A stretch of 64,000 nucleotides of DNA from an uncultured Draconibacterium sp. (GCF_963675065.1 NZ_OY775906.1:784001-848000); one strand, 5' to 3'. Shown: positions 32,862-41,844, counted from the first letter of the stretch. The notes: generated by a model from the sequence alone, not told the origin. Numbers and translations: made by a program.

Positions 32862-32936
32862 TTCAAAAACAGTACCGATTTTCATTTATTGAGTAGCTTT
32901 ATCAAAAATCTAAATAACCAACGAGAAATCCAAATT

Positions 32937-33770
32937 ATGAAAAAGACTTACATTTCTATTTTATTAATCTTTTCAACTTCTTGTTTTTCTGCGGCTAATC
33001 AACCAGAAAAGGAAAAACGTTTTAATGCCGAAAAAGACTTGCTGGTAATGCAATTCGATTGCAAAACCGATGTAGATGATATTCATTCGGCCGCAGCCTT
33101 TAAAACCTTGCTTTCGTCCCCTGATTTCAGTGCAGTCAATTACTTTGCAGTTGCCGGAACATACGGCATTCAGGAAGGATTGTACGTGCCGCCGAACGAG
33201 CTTTTTCAGCAGGCTTTTGAGGATAAATGGACCGATGCTCATGCAAACAAAGTGAAGGCAATTGAGAAGATGAAGAATGTGACACTTCAGTATCTACAAA
33301 AAGGAGGGAATGTTTGGATTGCAGAGGCCGGACAATCCGATTTTTCAGCAGAACTGATAAAAGCCATTCAGAAAGATGCTCCGGAAATTAATACTGCCGA
33401 ACGAATTCATATTGTACAACACAGTAATTGGAATGAAGAGGTTACATCGCCAGAAAGCTTGGCTTATGCGAAAGCCAATAGTAAATACCATAAAATTCCT
33501 GATGGAAATGCAGTAGGTAACGGAACTCCGGGTTTTAGAACTCCGGGCTACAGCGATTGGAAAACAAAAATAAAGGATGCTGAACTTTTAAGCCTGTGGG
33601 AACTGGCTGTTGAAACCGGCCTGAAATACAACGGAAAAGACGGACGATACAACAATGAGGCAGTTGCCGCAGGAGGGCTTGATTTTTCAGATCTATGTGA
33701 AGTTTGCTGGATTTTGGGAATTGAAGACATTAAAAACACGGAGGAGTTTTTTAATACTTTTGGAAGGTAG
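32937..33770 (+). CDS. exported nucleoside-hydrolase-like protein
   Basis: A 277-residue protein. MKKTYISILLIFSTSCFSAA is a signal peptide. The mature start, LLVMQFDCKTDVDDIHSAAAF (residues about 36-56), has the layout of the DxDxxxDD calcium site of IU-type nucleoside hydrolases, with the first acidic residue offset. GGNVWIAEAGQSDFSAELIK near 125 and the terminal AGGLDFSDLCEVCWILG further resemble that fold and the DUF1593-like group. Substrate is unknown; a sugar or nucleoside is possible. The start is the ATG at 32937, which opens the signal peptide. Confidence 0.6.
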   Translation: MKKTYISILLIFSTSCFSAANQPEKEKRFNAEKDLLVMQFDCKTDVDDIHSAAAFKTLLSSPDFSAVNYFAVAGTYGIQEGLYVPPNELFQQAFEDKWTDAHANKVKAIEKMKNVTLQYLQKGGNVWIAEAGQSDFSAELIKAIQKDAPEINTAERIHIVQHSNWNEEVTSPESLAYAKANSKYHKIPDGNAVGNGTPGFRTPGYSDWKTKIKDAELLSLWELAVETGLKYNGKDGRYNNEAVAAGGLDFSDLCEVCWILGIEDIKNTEEFFNTFGR

Positions 33771-33950
33771 TAGTTTTAGTATTTTACACCTTTAAAGAGT
33801 TATAATTGTTTATGCAGTCATACTGCAATTTATTCTTAAAAAGCTTTACTCCATTGACTTTTTTCGTTTATGATAAGCTTGTTTATTGTGTTTCAGGTTA
33901 ACGATTTTAGTAGATATGGTTCGTCAAAAGGACTTTCCCGATAATTTATT

Positions 33951-33958
33951 TAGTTTTG
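33951..33958 (+). promoter_or_regulatory. -7 promoter element, TAGTTTTG
   Basis: TAnnTTTG match 21 nt before the ATG at 33979. It supports that start over an upstream in-frame ATG at 33886. Confidence 0.5.
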
Positions 33959-33978
33959 GCCCTCGAAATTATTATACT

Positions 33979-34854
33979 ATGGCTAAAAAGAAATTATTAT
34001 GGGGAACCGTGATGGCTATTTTTCTGGCATCGTGCGGAGCGCCAAAAGTACTTACCACCCCAAAAACCGAAGCAACAAATTTTGAAGCAAACGGAAATTA
34101 TTTGCAGGCACTGGCTGCCTGGACGAGTTATTTCGACGCCACAGCAATTGAAGATGTGGCAGGTGCTGATTTTGCTCAAGCAGCAAAAACCGCTTTTAAA
34201 GCTGATAATGCAGCGCAGGCAATCAGTTGGTTCGATCAGGCGCGTTATAAAAATTATGCCGATGCCGGTATGTACCAAACGCTGGCAGCCATTTACCAGC
34301 AACAGGATAATTTATCGAAAGAATTGTCGGCACTGGAGTACATCACCGAAAATTTCGGGAGCGATAATAGCGAAGTTAATACTCGGTTACTGGCTATTTA
34401 CACCGAAATTGACGCAAACGATAAAGCTCTGGCTGTTTGGGATTCATTAGATGGTGTTTCGAAAGATAACGAGGCGAATCTCGACAATTATTTTGCAGTT
34501 AACAAGGCGCTTGAAAACAACACTGTTTGCGACAGTTTGGCTGAGGTATTACTCGAAAAGAATCCGGAACATCTGGATGCTTTGGAGTGGAATGCTAAAA
34601 AATATTACTGGGCCGGGCAAAATCGCTACGAGCGCGAAATGGCGAAATACAACAAAAACAAAACCCGAAAAAACTACAATACGCTTTTAAAAGAGCTTGA
34701 TTTGGTAACTGCCGATTTTAAAAAGGCACTTCCATATTTAAATAAACTGTGGAAACTAAATCCCGGGAAAGAATATGCCGGATATTTGGCAAATATTTAT
34801 GCCCGGTTTGGCAACGAAGACAAGACTGAATACTATAAGAATTATATGAAATAA
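33979..34854 (+). CDS. TPR-like lipoprotein
   Basis: A 291-residue protein with lipoprotein signal (LLWGTVMAIFLASC, lipobox LASC near residue 19). The rest is alpha-helical repeats of TPR type: AAKTAFKADNAAQAISWFDQ, MYQTLAAIYQQQDNLSKELS, LLAIYTEIDANDKALAVWD, then an irregular region and a last helix pair YAGYLANIYARFGNEDK. TPR lipoproteins in this phylum commonly scaffold envelope complexes; no partner can be named. The start at 33979 follows a promoter box. A strong terminator follows. Confidence 0.83.
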   Translation: MAKKKLLWGTVMAIFLASCGAPKVLTTPKTEATNFEANGNYLQALAAWTSYFDATAIEDVAGADFAQAAKTAFKADNAAQAISWFDQARYKNYADAGMYQTLAAIYQQQDNLSKELSALEYITENFGSDNSEVNTRLLAIYTEIDANDKALAVWDSLDGVSKDNEANLDNYFAVNKALENNTVCDSLAEVLLEKNPEHLDALEWNAKKYYWAGQNRYEREMAKYNKNKTRKNYNTLLKELDLVTADFKKALPYLNKLWKLNPGKEYAGYLANIYARFGNEDKTEYYKNYMK

Positions 34855-34888
34855 AAAACGGCTGCTAAATCAATTAGCAGCCGTTTTC
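34855..34888. terminator. bidirectional terminator
   Basis: A 14-bp stem, AAAACGGCTGCTAA (34855-34868) with TTAGCAGCCGTTTT (34874-34887), a 5-nt loop, between convergent TPR and S9 peptidase genes. Confidence 0.9.
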
Positions 34889-34905
34889 TTTATTGCATCT
34901 CAGGT

Positions 34906-37110
34906 TTATTTCTCCATCAAATTCTCTTTTAGGAAATTCACCATTTTGGTGTACAAATGCATACTAGTATTGCCACCCCGTATTCCGTGGTTGCGGTTGG
35001 TGTACATTGCCATTTCGAACTGCACACCGGCCTGTACCATTTTTTCAGTCATTTCAAAAGTGTTTTGTGCGTGTACATTATCGTCGGCAGTTCCGTGTAC
35101 AATCAATAAGTTTCCTTTTATATCTCCGGCATGCGAAAGTGGCGAGTTATCATCATAACCTTCCGGATTTTCCTCCGGAGTGCGCATAAAACGCTCGGTG
35201 TAAACGGTATCGTAAAAACGCCAGCTTGTTACCGGGGCAACAGCAATACCGGCTCTAAACAGATCGCCACCTTTTTCAAGCGATAACAGTGTCATGAAAC
35301 CACCATAACTCCAGCCAAAAATTGAAATGTTTTTAGCATCGACATAGGGCAGGGTAGTTAAATATTTTGCTGCTTCCACCTGGTCGTCCGATTCGTATTT
35401 TCCCAACTGCATGTAGGTTACTTTCCTGAAATCTTCGCCACGGGCACCTGTTCCGCGCCCATCGACACAAACCACCAGAAATCCTTCCTGTGCCAGGTAT
35501 TCATTCCAGCTAATGCCACCCCACGAGTCTCTTACACTTTGTGAATTCGGTCCACTGTACTGTGTCATAAAAACCGGGTATTTTTTCGAAGCATCAAAAT
35601 CATGAGGTTTTAGCATCCAGCCATTCAGCTCAATTCCTTCAGGCGTGGTAAAAGTGAAAAATTCCTTTTGCGGAATTTGCATTGTTTTAATGGTGTTCTT
35701 TAGTACCGTGTTGTCTTGCAGAAAGCGGATTTGTTCTCCTTTTTTATTGTCGTGCAACGTGATGTAATTAGGCACTTTCGCACTGCTGTAATAATTAATA
35801 TAGTATTTGAAGTTGGTACTGAATACCGCACTATTTGTTCCTTCCAGAGTCGAGAGTTTTCCTTTTTCCTCTTTATCCTGACTAACATAGTAAACCTCGC
35901 GACGCAAAGGCGATTCGGCAGCAGCCTGGTAATAATAAAGTTCTTTCTCGGCATCGTAGCCATAAAAGTCGGTTACATCAAATTCGCCTTCCGTAAGTTG
36001 GGCAATTTCAAAACCTTGTTTGTCGTAGAGGTACAAATGCGACCAACCATCGCGCTCGCTTTGAACCACAAAACTTCCGTCCTCAAGATAAGTAAATGCA
36101 TCAAGGAAATTTTCAGCAATGTAGCGGTCGTTTTTCTCTGTCAGGAAGTTGCGTGAGTCGCCGGTATAAGGGTTGGCGTATAAAATGTCGATTTGGTTTT
36201 GATGACGATTTAAACGCATAACAACCAATTCGTTGTCGTCGGGAGTCCACTTTAAGCGCGGAACGTAAATATCTGTTTTTTCGCCAATATCAACTTTAAT
36301 AGCAATTTTAGTTTTCACTTCATACGAATAAACTTCTACCTTGGAGTTGGCTTCACCGGCTTTCGGGTATTTAAAAGTGTATTCTCCCGGATATAATTTA
36401 TTATCGTTAATTGTTGGGGCAGCACCAGCATACATCGGCATTGAAAATTCGCGTACTTCAGTTTCGTCAAAACGAATGTAGGCCAGAAATTTGCTGTCGG
36501 GCGACCACCAAAAAGCTTTATTGAAGCCAAATTCTTCTTCATAAACCCAGTCGGGAGCCCCGTTTATAATCTCATTAAATTTTCCATCAGTTGTTGCCTG
36601 GTGCGTACTTCCAAACCTCAAATTCTTGATGAAAATATTATTGTCGCGTACATAGGCCACGTAATTACCATCGGGCGAAAAAGTTGCCAGCTGCTGTGCG
36701 CCTTTGTCCGAAAGTTGCGAAAGCTCTTCGGTAACTGAATTCCAAACATAAAACTCAGCCGTATACGAGTGGCGATAAATCGATTTGCGCTCGGTTGTCA
36801 ACAATATTTTTGTTTCGTCATCGCTGAATTCGTAGGCAGAAAAGGAAGAAATAGGGGCATCCTTAACCTTGGTAATATCAAAAAGAACCTCAACTTCTTC
36901 ACCGGTTTGGTAGCTGTACTTTACAATCTGGGTTTGTCTCTCCATCGTAGTGTAGTGGATTCCGTCGTTCATCGAACGCAGTCCGTAAACCGACTGTGCC
37001 CGAAAAGTACCTTTCTGTAAAATATCTTCTAAAGTAATTTTTTGCGTCTGTTGCGCCTGTACCGTAAAAACGGTCAAAAATGTGACCAATAAAATTAGCA
37101 GTTTCTTCAT
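34906..37110 (-). CDS. S9 family prolyl peptidase (DPP-IV-like)
   Basis: A 734-residue exported peptidase that removes X-Pro dipeptides in its best-known relatives. Signal peptide MKKLLILLVTFLTVFTVQAQ, a beta-propeller (about 30-480) with the substrate-binding EE pair in DWVYEEEFGF near 190, and an alpha/beta-hydrolase domain. The catalytic Ser is in FGWSYGGFMT near 598, Asp in HGTADDNVHAQN near 673, and His in NRNHGIRGG near 705. Full promoter TTG-N21-TATTTTTG lies upstream. It is the usual length of bacterial DPP-IV enzymes. Confidence 0.94.
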   Translation of the reverse strand: MKKLLILLVTFLTVFTVQAQQTQKITLEDILQKGTFRAQSVYGLRSMNDGIHYTTMERQTQIVKYSYQTGEEVEVLFDITKVKDAPISSFSAYEFSDDETKILLTTERKSIYRHSYTAEFYVWNSVTEELSQLSDKGAQQLATFSPDGNYVAYVRDNNIFIKNLRFGSTHQATTDGKFNEIINGAPDWVYEEEFGFNKAFWWSPDSKFLAYIRFDETEVREFSMPMYAGAAPTINDNKLYPGEYTFKYPKAGEANSKVEVYSYEVKTKIAIKVDIGEKTDIYVPRLKWTPDDNELVVMRLNRHQNQIDILYANPYTGDSRNFLTEKNDRYIAENFLDAFTYLEDGSFVVQSERDGWSHLYLYDKQGFEIAQLTEGEFDVTDFYGYDAEKELYYYQAAAESPLRREVYYVSQDKEEKGKLSTLEGTNSAVFSTNFKYYINYYSSAKVPNYITLHDNKKGEQIRFLQDNTVLKNTIKTMQIPQKEFFTFTTPEGIELNGWMLKPHDFDASKKYPVFMTQYSGPNSQSVRDSWGGISWNEYLAQEGFLVVCVDGRGTGARGEDFRKVTYMQLGKYESDDQVEAAKYLTTLPYVDAKNISIFGWSYGGFMTLLSLEKGGDLFRAGIAVAPVTSWRFYDTVYTERFMRTPEENPEGYDDNSPLSHAGDIKGNLLIVHGTADDNVHAQNTFEMTEKMVQAGVQFEMAMYTNRNHGIRGGNTSMHLYTKMVNFLKENLMEK

Positions 37111-37133
37111 TTTCTTGTGTTTTGTATGGTGAA

Positions 37134-37165
37134 CAAAAATAGAAAAATGTTCATCTAATGTTCAA
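37134..37165 (-). promoter_or_regulatory. promoter TTG-N21-TATTTTTG of the S9 peptidase
   Basis: Minus strand: TTG at 37165-37163, TATTTTTG at 37141-37134, 21-nt spacing. The ATG follows 24 nt later. Confidence 0.62.
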
Positions 37166-37275
37166 CGACATTTAAAGAATATCAGAAATTAAACAAGAGG
37201 AAATTCTTTTGAGTTGCCCATCAGCAATTTTAACTGCTAAAGAAAAGTTGCAATAATGTACATTTTGGAGCATAT

Positions 37276-37322
37276 AAAAGGATGCGACCCGTGTAGCTGT
37301 CAGTACCGGATGCATCCTTTTT
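37276..37322. terminator. terminator hairpin after the aldolase gene
   Basis: AAAAGGATGC (37276-37285) pairs with GCATCCTTTT (37312-37321), with a 26-nt top that forms its own small stem (CCG.GTA with TAC.CGG). It lies downstream of the leftward aldolase gene. Confidence 0.72.
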
Positions 37323-37343
37323 CGCTTTAATCCAAATCTACTT

Positions 37344-38294
37344 CTATTCTAAAAGTTCGTAATCGTGCATTTCTTTCATAAACGAAACAAAGTCATCTTT
37401 TTTGTCCGAATCCATCCATTGCATCGCACTGCGAGGGTGTTCGTTTAAGGCACCGGTAATTAAATATGGAATGTGGTAACCCCAGTCGATTTTTTCCTGC
37501 CATGGTTTTACATGCGTTTGAATGGCTTCGAGCAATGGAAGTAACCGGTATTTCGGATTTTTTAGGAACGCGATGAGTATTTCGACGGGACAGTTCCCAG
37601 CACCACGGCCCATTCCCAGCATAGTGGCATCGAGCATGGTAACACCGTTCATCAGCGAAGTTACGGTGTTAGACATGGCCAGTTGCATGTTGTTGTGTGC
37701 ATGAATTCCCAACTCTTTCTCGGGCAAGGCAGTAGCATATTTTTTTACCAGCTTCTCAATACTTTCGCAATACAAGCTTCCAAAACTGTCTACAACATAA
37801 ATAATAGGTACGCGTGATTTTGCAAGGTCAGCCAATGCTTCATCCAAATCTGCTTCGTTTACTTTCGAAACGGCCATCAGGTTAATGGTAACTTCGTAGC
37901 CTTTATCCATACAGTGTTCGGCCAGCCAAATAGCTTTATCTACCTGATGGCAATAACAGGCCACACGCATCATGTCAATCAGGCTTTCGTTTGCCGGCGG
38001 AATATCTTCCGGAGCAATACGGCCAATATCGGCCATTGCCGAAAGTTTCAGGTTGGTATCGTTATCGCCAACAACGCGACGCAGATCTTTGTCATCGCAA
38101 AATTTCCACGGACCAACTTCGTCTCTCGAAAAAGCCGATTCGCTGCTTTTGTAGCCAATTTCCATGTAATCAACACCTGCTTCAACGCAACCTTTATAAA
38201 CGCCACGAACAAAATCGTCGCTAAATTGCCATTTGTTCATCAGTCCGCCGTCGCGAACTGTACAGTCCATTACTTTTATGTCTGCTTTATACAT
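37344..38294 (-). CDS. DRE-TIM metallolyase-type aldolase
   Basis: A 316-residue protein of the DRE-TIM superfamily (HMG-CoA lyase, isopropylmalate synthase, 4-hydroxy-2-oxovalerate aldolase). The metal and catalytic motif reads MDCTVRDGG at residues 9-17, and the second metal motif is GIHAHNNMQLA near 192. GMGRGAGNCPVE near 228 is typical of the oxovalerate-aldolase group. The short C-terminus lacks the DmpG communication domain. These enzymes cleave or form C-C bonds with pyruvate or acetyl units. Its start overlaps the stop of the chorismate mutase gene (TAATG), so the two are translationally coupled. Confidence 0.85.
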   Translation of the reverse strand: MYKADIKVMDCTVRDGGLMNKWQFSDDFVRGVYKGCVEAGVDYMEIGYKSSESAFSRDEVGPWKFCDDKDLRRVVGDNDTNLKLSAMADIGRIAPEDIPPANESLIDMMRVACYCHQVDKAIWLAEHCMDKGYEVTINLMAVSKVNEADLDEALADLAKSRVPIIYVVDSFGSLYCESIEKLVKKYATALPEKELGIHAHNNMQLAMSNTVTSLMNGVTMLDATMLGMGRGAGNCPVEILIAFLKNPKYRLLPLLEAIQTHVKPWQEKIDWGYHIPYLITGALNEHPRSAMQWMDSDKKDDFVSFMKEMHDYELLE

Positions 38295-38602
38295 TATTTG
38301 CTGTTTTTAATTTTTAATAAGTTCATTTCGTGATTAATGTTGCTCTCCACCAAAAGCGTGTATATCTGCTCAAAAACGTCGGCATTTAATCCTTTCGATT
38401 CTGCCCAATCTCTACGCTGCTGAATTACTGCATCTTTTCTTTCTTGTGCAATAATGGCGTCTTTATCGTTTTTAAAGTGAACAACGGCTTCGACGTATTT
38501 ATGCCGCTCGGCAAAAAGCAAAATGATGTGTTCATCAATTTTGTCAATCTCATTTCTTAGTTCTTCAAGAGAATGACAATCTTCCGGATGTTTAAACCCC
38601 AT
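38294..38602 (-). CDS. chorismate mutase, PchB-like AroQ class
   Basis: A 102-residue all-helical AroQ protein. KHPEDCHSLEELRNEIDKID at the N-terminus and AQERKDAVIQQRRDWAESKG later match PchB (isochorismate pyruvate lyase/chorismate mutase) more closely than the mutase domain of PheA. The active-site Arg of LRNEID, the Arg in FAERHKYV and the loop Lys in HFKND are present. It may make prephenate from chorismate, or split isochorismate to salicylate and pyruvate. No isochorismate synthase or siderophore gene is nearby, so mutase activity is the safer reading. It is coupled to the downstream aldolase gene. Confidence 0.83.
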   Translation of the reverse strand: MGFKHPEDCHSLEELRNEIDKIDEHIILLFAERHKYVEAVVHFKNDKDAIIAQERKDAVIQQRRDWAESKGLNADVFEQIYTLLVESNINHEMNLLKIKNSK

Positions 38603-39031
38603 ATTTCAAAAAAATTATAATCTATCGTTTTGTATTGCTGTCTGCCACAAAGAAATCAATAAAATGCCTATAATTCCATTAATGTATAATTAAAAATATT
38701 CATTTAGTATTAATTTAAATGTGATCTTAATAGAAATATTACAAATTGAAAGTTGCTTTCGGCATTGAATAATATTCGATAATATGTTCCAACTTTTAGT
38801 GAATGTGGCATTTAACAGGCGAGTGTTGAAAAAACGTTACAATTGCCTAACATGCAGGCTCCCGATTCTTTCTAGTATCAATGGATTGATTATCTTTGCC
38901 GCTCACAAGTAATTTAGGTTTGCTGCGGAAGATTTTAAATACGAAAACTTCTGATTGTATTTGAATTACAAGATTTAGAATAACAGATAGATTTCAATAG
39001 CAATGTTGAAGCAAAAAATAGTAACAGTAAA
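38603..39031. other. gene-free divergent region between chorismate mutase and thrS
   Basis: 429 nt of A/T-rich sequence with no credible frame. Two rightward -7 boxes, TATCTTTG (38891-38898) and TAGGTTTG (38915-38922), may drive the thrS-infC-rpmI-rplT run. No T-box pattern, leader peptide or long hairpin was seen. Confidence 0.55.
38891..38898 (+). promoter_or_regulatory. -7 promoter element, TATCTTTG, upstream of thrS
   Basis: TAnnTTTG match giving a leader of about 125 nt before thrS. -33 TTG not evident. Confidence 0.5.
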
Positions 39032-40981
39032 ATGATAAAAATTACACTTCCTGACAATAGTGTACGAGAGTTTGAGGAGCCTGTTAGTGGTTTAGAGATT
39101 GCAAAATCGATCTCGAACCGTCTGGCAAAGGATGTGCTGTCGATTTCAGTTGATGGCGAAGTTTGGGATTTATCGCGGAAAATTGACCACGATGCTAACA
39201 TTAAACTGTTCACGTGGGACGACAGAGAAGGAAAAGAGACATTCTGGCACTCATCAGCGCACTTAATGGCTGAAGCCATTGAAACTTATTACCCGGGTAC
39301 CAAATTTGGTATCGGTCCAACTGTTGACACAGGATTTTATTACGATATCGATCTTCCTGAAGGAAAAGTGCTTTCGGAAAAAGACCTGCAAAAAATCGAG
39401 CAGAAAATGCTTGAGTTGGCTCGTCAGAAAAACGATATTGTTCGCTCTGATATTTCGAAAGAAGATGCTTTGTCCATGTTCTCCGAAAAGAATGACGAAC
39501 TGAAGCAGGAGCTGATCAGCGAACTGGAAGATGGAACGATAACCTTGTACAACCAGGGAAATTTTACTGATTTATGCCGTGGGCCACACTTACCAAACAC
39601 CAGCTACATTAAAGCTATTAAATTAACGGCTATTGCAGGTGCATACTGGCGCGGCGACGAAAAAAATAAAATGCTTACCCGTGTTTACGGTGTTACTTTC
39701 CCAAAAGCAAAAATGCTTACCGAATACCTCGAAATGGTTGAGGAAGCAAAAAAACGCGACCACCGTAAAATCGGTAAGGAAATGCAATTGTTTACCTTTT
39801 CAGAAGCAGTGGGACAAGGTTTGCCGTTGTGGTTGCCAAAAGGTGCGCAGCTGCGCGAACAGCTGGAGAATTTCCTGAAGAAAGTTCAGAAGAAATACGG
39901 TTACGAGCAGGTAATGACACCACATATTGGCGATGTGAAGTTGTACAAAACTTCTGGTCACTATGAAAAGTACGGAAAGGACTCGTTTCAGCCAATCACT
40001 ACTCCTGCGGAAGGAGAGGAGTACCTGTTGAAACCGATGAACTGCCCGCATCACTGCGAGATTTACAAAGCGTGGCCGCGTTCGTACAAAGACCTTCCGG
40101 TGCGTATGGCCGAGTTTGGTACAGTTTACCGTTATGAACAAAGTGGCGAGTTACACGGTTTAACACGTGTACGTAGTTTTACGCAGGACGATGCACATAT
40201 TTTTTGCCGTCCCGATCAACTGAAAGATGAATTTAAGAAAGTAATCGACATTATATTTATCATTTTCAAAGCATTAAACTTTGAGAATTATACCGCACAG
40301 ATTTCGTTGCGCGACCCGAATAAACCTGAAAAGTATATTGGATCGCCTGAAAACTGGGACAAAGCTGAACAGGCAATTGTTGAAGCGTGCGAAGAAAAAG
40401 GATTAAATACGGTTACTGAATTAGGGGAAGCTGCATTTTACGGCCCGAAACTCGACTTTATGATTAAAGATGCATTGGGTCGTAGCTGGCAGTTGGGTAC
40501 TATTCAGGTAGATTATAACTTGCCGGAACGTTTTGAGTTGGAATATATTGGAGCGGATGATAACCGTCATCGACCGGTAATGATCCACCGCGCACCATTC
40601 GGGTCGATGGAACGTTTTGTGGCCGTGTTAATTGAGCACACGGCAGGTAAGTTCCCGTTATGGCTTACACCAGAGCAAGTGGTAGTATTACCTATTAGCG
40701 AAAAGTATAACGATTATGCTAAAAAAGTTTCAGATTTTCTAAATATTTCCGATATTCGCACCGTCGTTGATGATCGTAACGAAAAGATTGGTAGGAAGAT
40801 ACGAGACAACGAATTAAAACGAATTCCTTATCTGTTGATTGTTGGAGAAAAAGAAGCAGAATCTGACTCAGTTGCTGTACGCCGACAAGGCGAAGGCGAT
40901 AAAGGAACGATGACATTAAAGGAGTTCGCCGAATTTATTAATAAAGAAGTAAGAGATCAATTATCAGGATTGTATAACTAA
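39032..40981 (+). CDS. thrS: threonine--tRNA ligase
   Basis: Charges tRNA-Thr and edits mischarged Ser. The 649-residue protein contains a TGS domain (1-60), the editing domain with HSSAHLMAEAI near 75 and DLCRGPHLPNT near 183, the class II core with motif 2 region AEFGTVYRYEQSGELHG near 362, zinc ligands in MNCPHHCEIYK near 336 and HRAPFGSMERF near 513, and the anticodon-binding domain after LPISEKYN. Complete and of standard length. infC follows 15 nt after the stop codon in the same frame; the thrS-infC-rpmI-rplT order is the classic bacterial arrangement. Confidence 0.97.
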   Translation: MIKITLPDNSVREFEEPVSGLEIAKSISNRLAKDVLSISVDGEVWDLSRKIDHDANIKLFTWDDREGKETFWHSSAHLMAEAIETYYPGTKFGIGPTVDTGFYYDIDLPEGKVLSEKDLQKIEQKMLELARQKNDIVRSDISKEDALSMFSEKNDELKQELISELEDGTITLYNQGNFTDLCRGPHLPNTSYIKAIKLTAIAGAYWRGDEKNKMLTRVYGVTFPKAKMLTEYLEMVEEAKKRDHRKIGKEMQLFTFSEAVGQGLPLWLPKGAQLREQLENFLKKVQKKYGYEQVMTPHIGDVKLYKTSGHYEKYGKDSFQPITTPAEGEEYLLKPMNCPHHCEIYKAWPRSYKDLPVRMAEFGTVYRYEQSGELHGLTRVRSFTQDDAHIFCRPDQLKDEFKKVIDIIFIIFKALNFENYTAQISLRDPNKPEKYIGSPENWDKAEQAIVEACEEKGLNTVTELGEAAFYGPKLDFMIKDALGRSWQLGTIQVDYNLPERFELEYIGADDNRHRPVMIHRAPFGSMERFVAVLIEHTAGKFPLWLTPEQVVVLPISEKYNDYAKKVSDFLNISDIRTVVDDRNEKIGRKIRDNELKRIPYLLIVGEKEAESDSVAVRRQGEGDKGTMTLKEFAEFINKEVRDQLSGLYN

Positions 40982-40984
40982 CTT

Positions 40985-40991
40985 AAGGAGG
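40985..40991 (+). promoter_or_regulatory. Shine-Dalgarno AAGGAGG before infC
   Basis: A perfect 7-nt Shine-Dalgarno with 5 nt to ATT 40997 or 8 nt to ATA 41000. Bacteroidota genes rarely have one, so this points to special translational control of infC. Confidence 0.85.
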
Positions 40992-40996
40992 AACGC

Positions 40997-41563
40997 ATTA
41001 TAGCTATTAAAAGAAGAGGTCCGAGAAGAAAATTCCAGCCGCGAAGAGAGCAGGAACCGCAACACCGGATTAACCACAAAATCAGGGTACCACAAATACG
41101 TTTAGTGGGCGATAATATTGAAAATCCAGGAGTTTATCCATTACGCGATGCATTGAAAATTGCCGACGAAATGGAATTGGATTTGGTAGAAATTTCACCA
41201 AAAGCTGATCCACCGGTTTGTAAAATTATTGATTACTCGAAGTTTCTTTATCAGCAGAAAAAGAAACAAAAGGAGATGAAAGCAAAAACCACAAAAGTTG
41301 TGGTAAAAGAAATACGTTTTGGTCCGCAAACTGATGAGCATGACTTCCAGTTTAAACTGAAACATGCTGAAAAATTCCTTCAGGAGGGAGCAAAAGTTAA
41401 AGCGTTTGTATTCTTTAAAGGACGTTCGATCTTATTTAAAGACCAGGGCGAAATTCTATTGCTTAGACTGGCAACAGAATTAGAAGAATGGGGAACCGTT
41501 GAACAAATGCCCAAACTTGAAGGAAAGCGAATGACAATGTTTATTTCACCTAAAAAGAAATAG
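40997..41563 (+). CDS. infC: translation initiation factor IF-3 with non-canonical AUU start
   Basis: Binds the 30S subunit and rejects wrong start codons. The first AUG-like codon in frame is a GTG at 41105, inside the conserved region after RLVG. Upstream, the frame from ATT 40997 encodes IAIKRRGPRRKFQPRRE and HRINHKIRVPQI, exactly the IF-3 N-terminus. The start is therefore AUU 40997 (or AUA 41000), behind AAGGAGG. This gives 188 residues, the normal family length, with EIRFGPQTDEHDFQFKLKHA in the C-domain. E. coli infC also starts with AUU and represses itself by that means. Confidence 0.93.
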   Translation: MIAIKRRGPRRKFQPRREQEPQHRINHKIRVPQIRLVGDNIENPGVYPLRDALKIADEMELDLVEISPKADPPVCKIIDYSKFLYQQKKKQKEMKAKTTKVVVKEIRFGPQTDEHDFQFKLKHAEKFLQEGAKVKAFVFFKGRSILFKDQGEILLLRLATELEEWGTVEQMPKLEGKRMTMFISPKKK

Positions 41564-41645
41564 GTTTCTGTTTACGAAACTTGTTTTTTGGTGTTAAAAC
41601 CATATATAATAAAGTTCTTTGATAACATTTTAATTAGTAGGAATT

Positions 41646-41843
41646 ATGCCAAAAATGAAAACGAACTCCGGTGCTAAAAAACGTTTTAGAATAACCGGAA
41701 GTGGTAAAATTAAAAGAAAGCACGCCTACAAAAGTCATATTTTGACTAAAAAAAGTACAAAACGTAAGCGTAATTTGACTTATTGGACAACCATCGATAA
41801 GTCAAACGAAAGCAACGTAAAACTTTTATTGTGCATGAAGTAA
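41646..41843 (+). CDS. rpmI: 50S ribosomal protein bL35
   Basis: A 65-residue very basic protein, MPKMKTNSGAKKRFRITGSG at the N-terminus, with KRKHAYKSHILTKKSTKRKR in the middle, matching bL35 over its full length. It is encoded 82 nt after infC and before rplT. The following 134-nt spacer holds two small hairpins that might affect rplT expression. Confidence 0.97.
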   Translation: MPKMKTNSGAKKRFRITGSGKIKRKHAYKSHILTKKSTKRKRNLTYWTTIDKSNESNVKLLLCMK

Positions 41844-41844
41844 T

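Noticed and set aside
38603..39031. T-box or leader peptide controlling thrS
   Set aside because: No T-box core sequence, no Thr-rich small frame and no terminator/antiterminator pair were seen.
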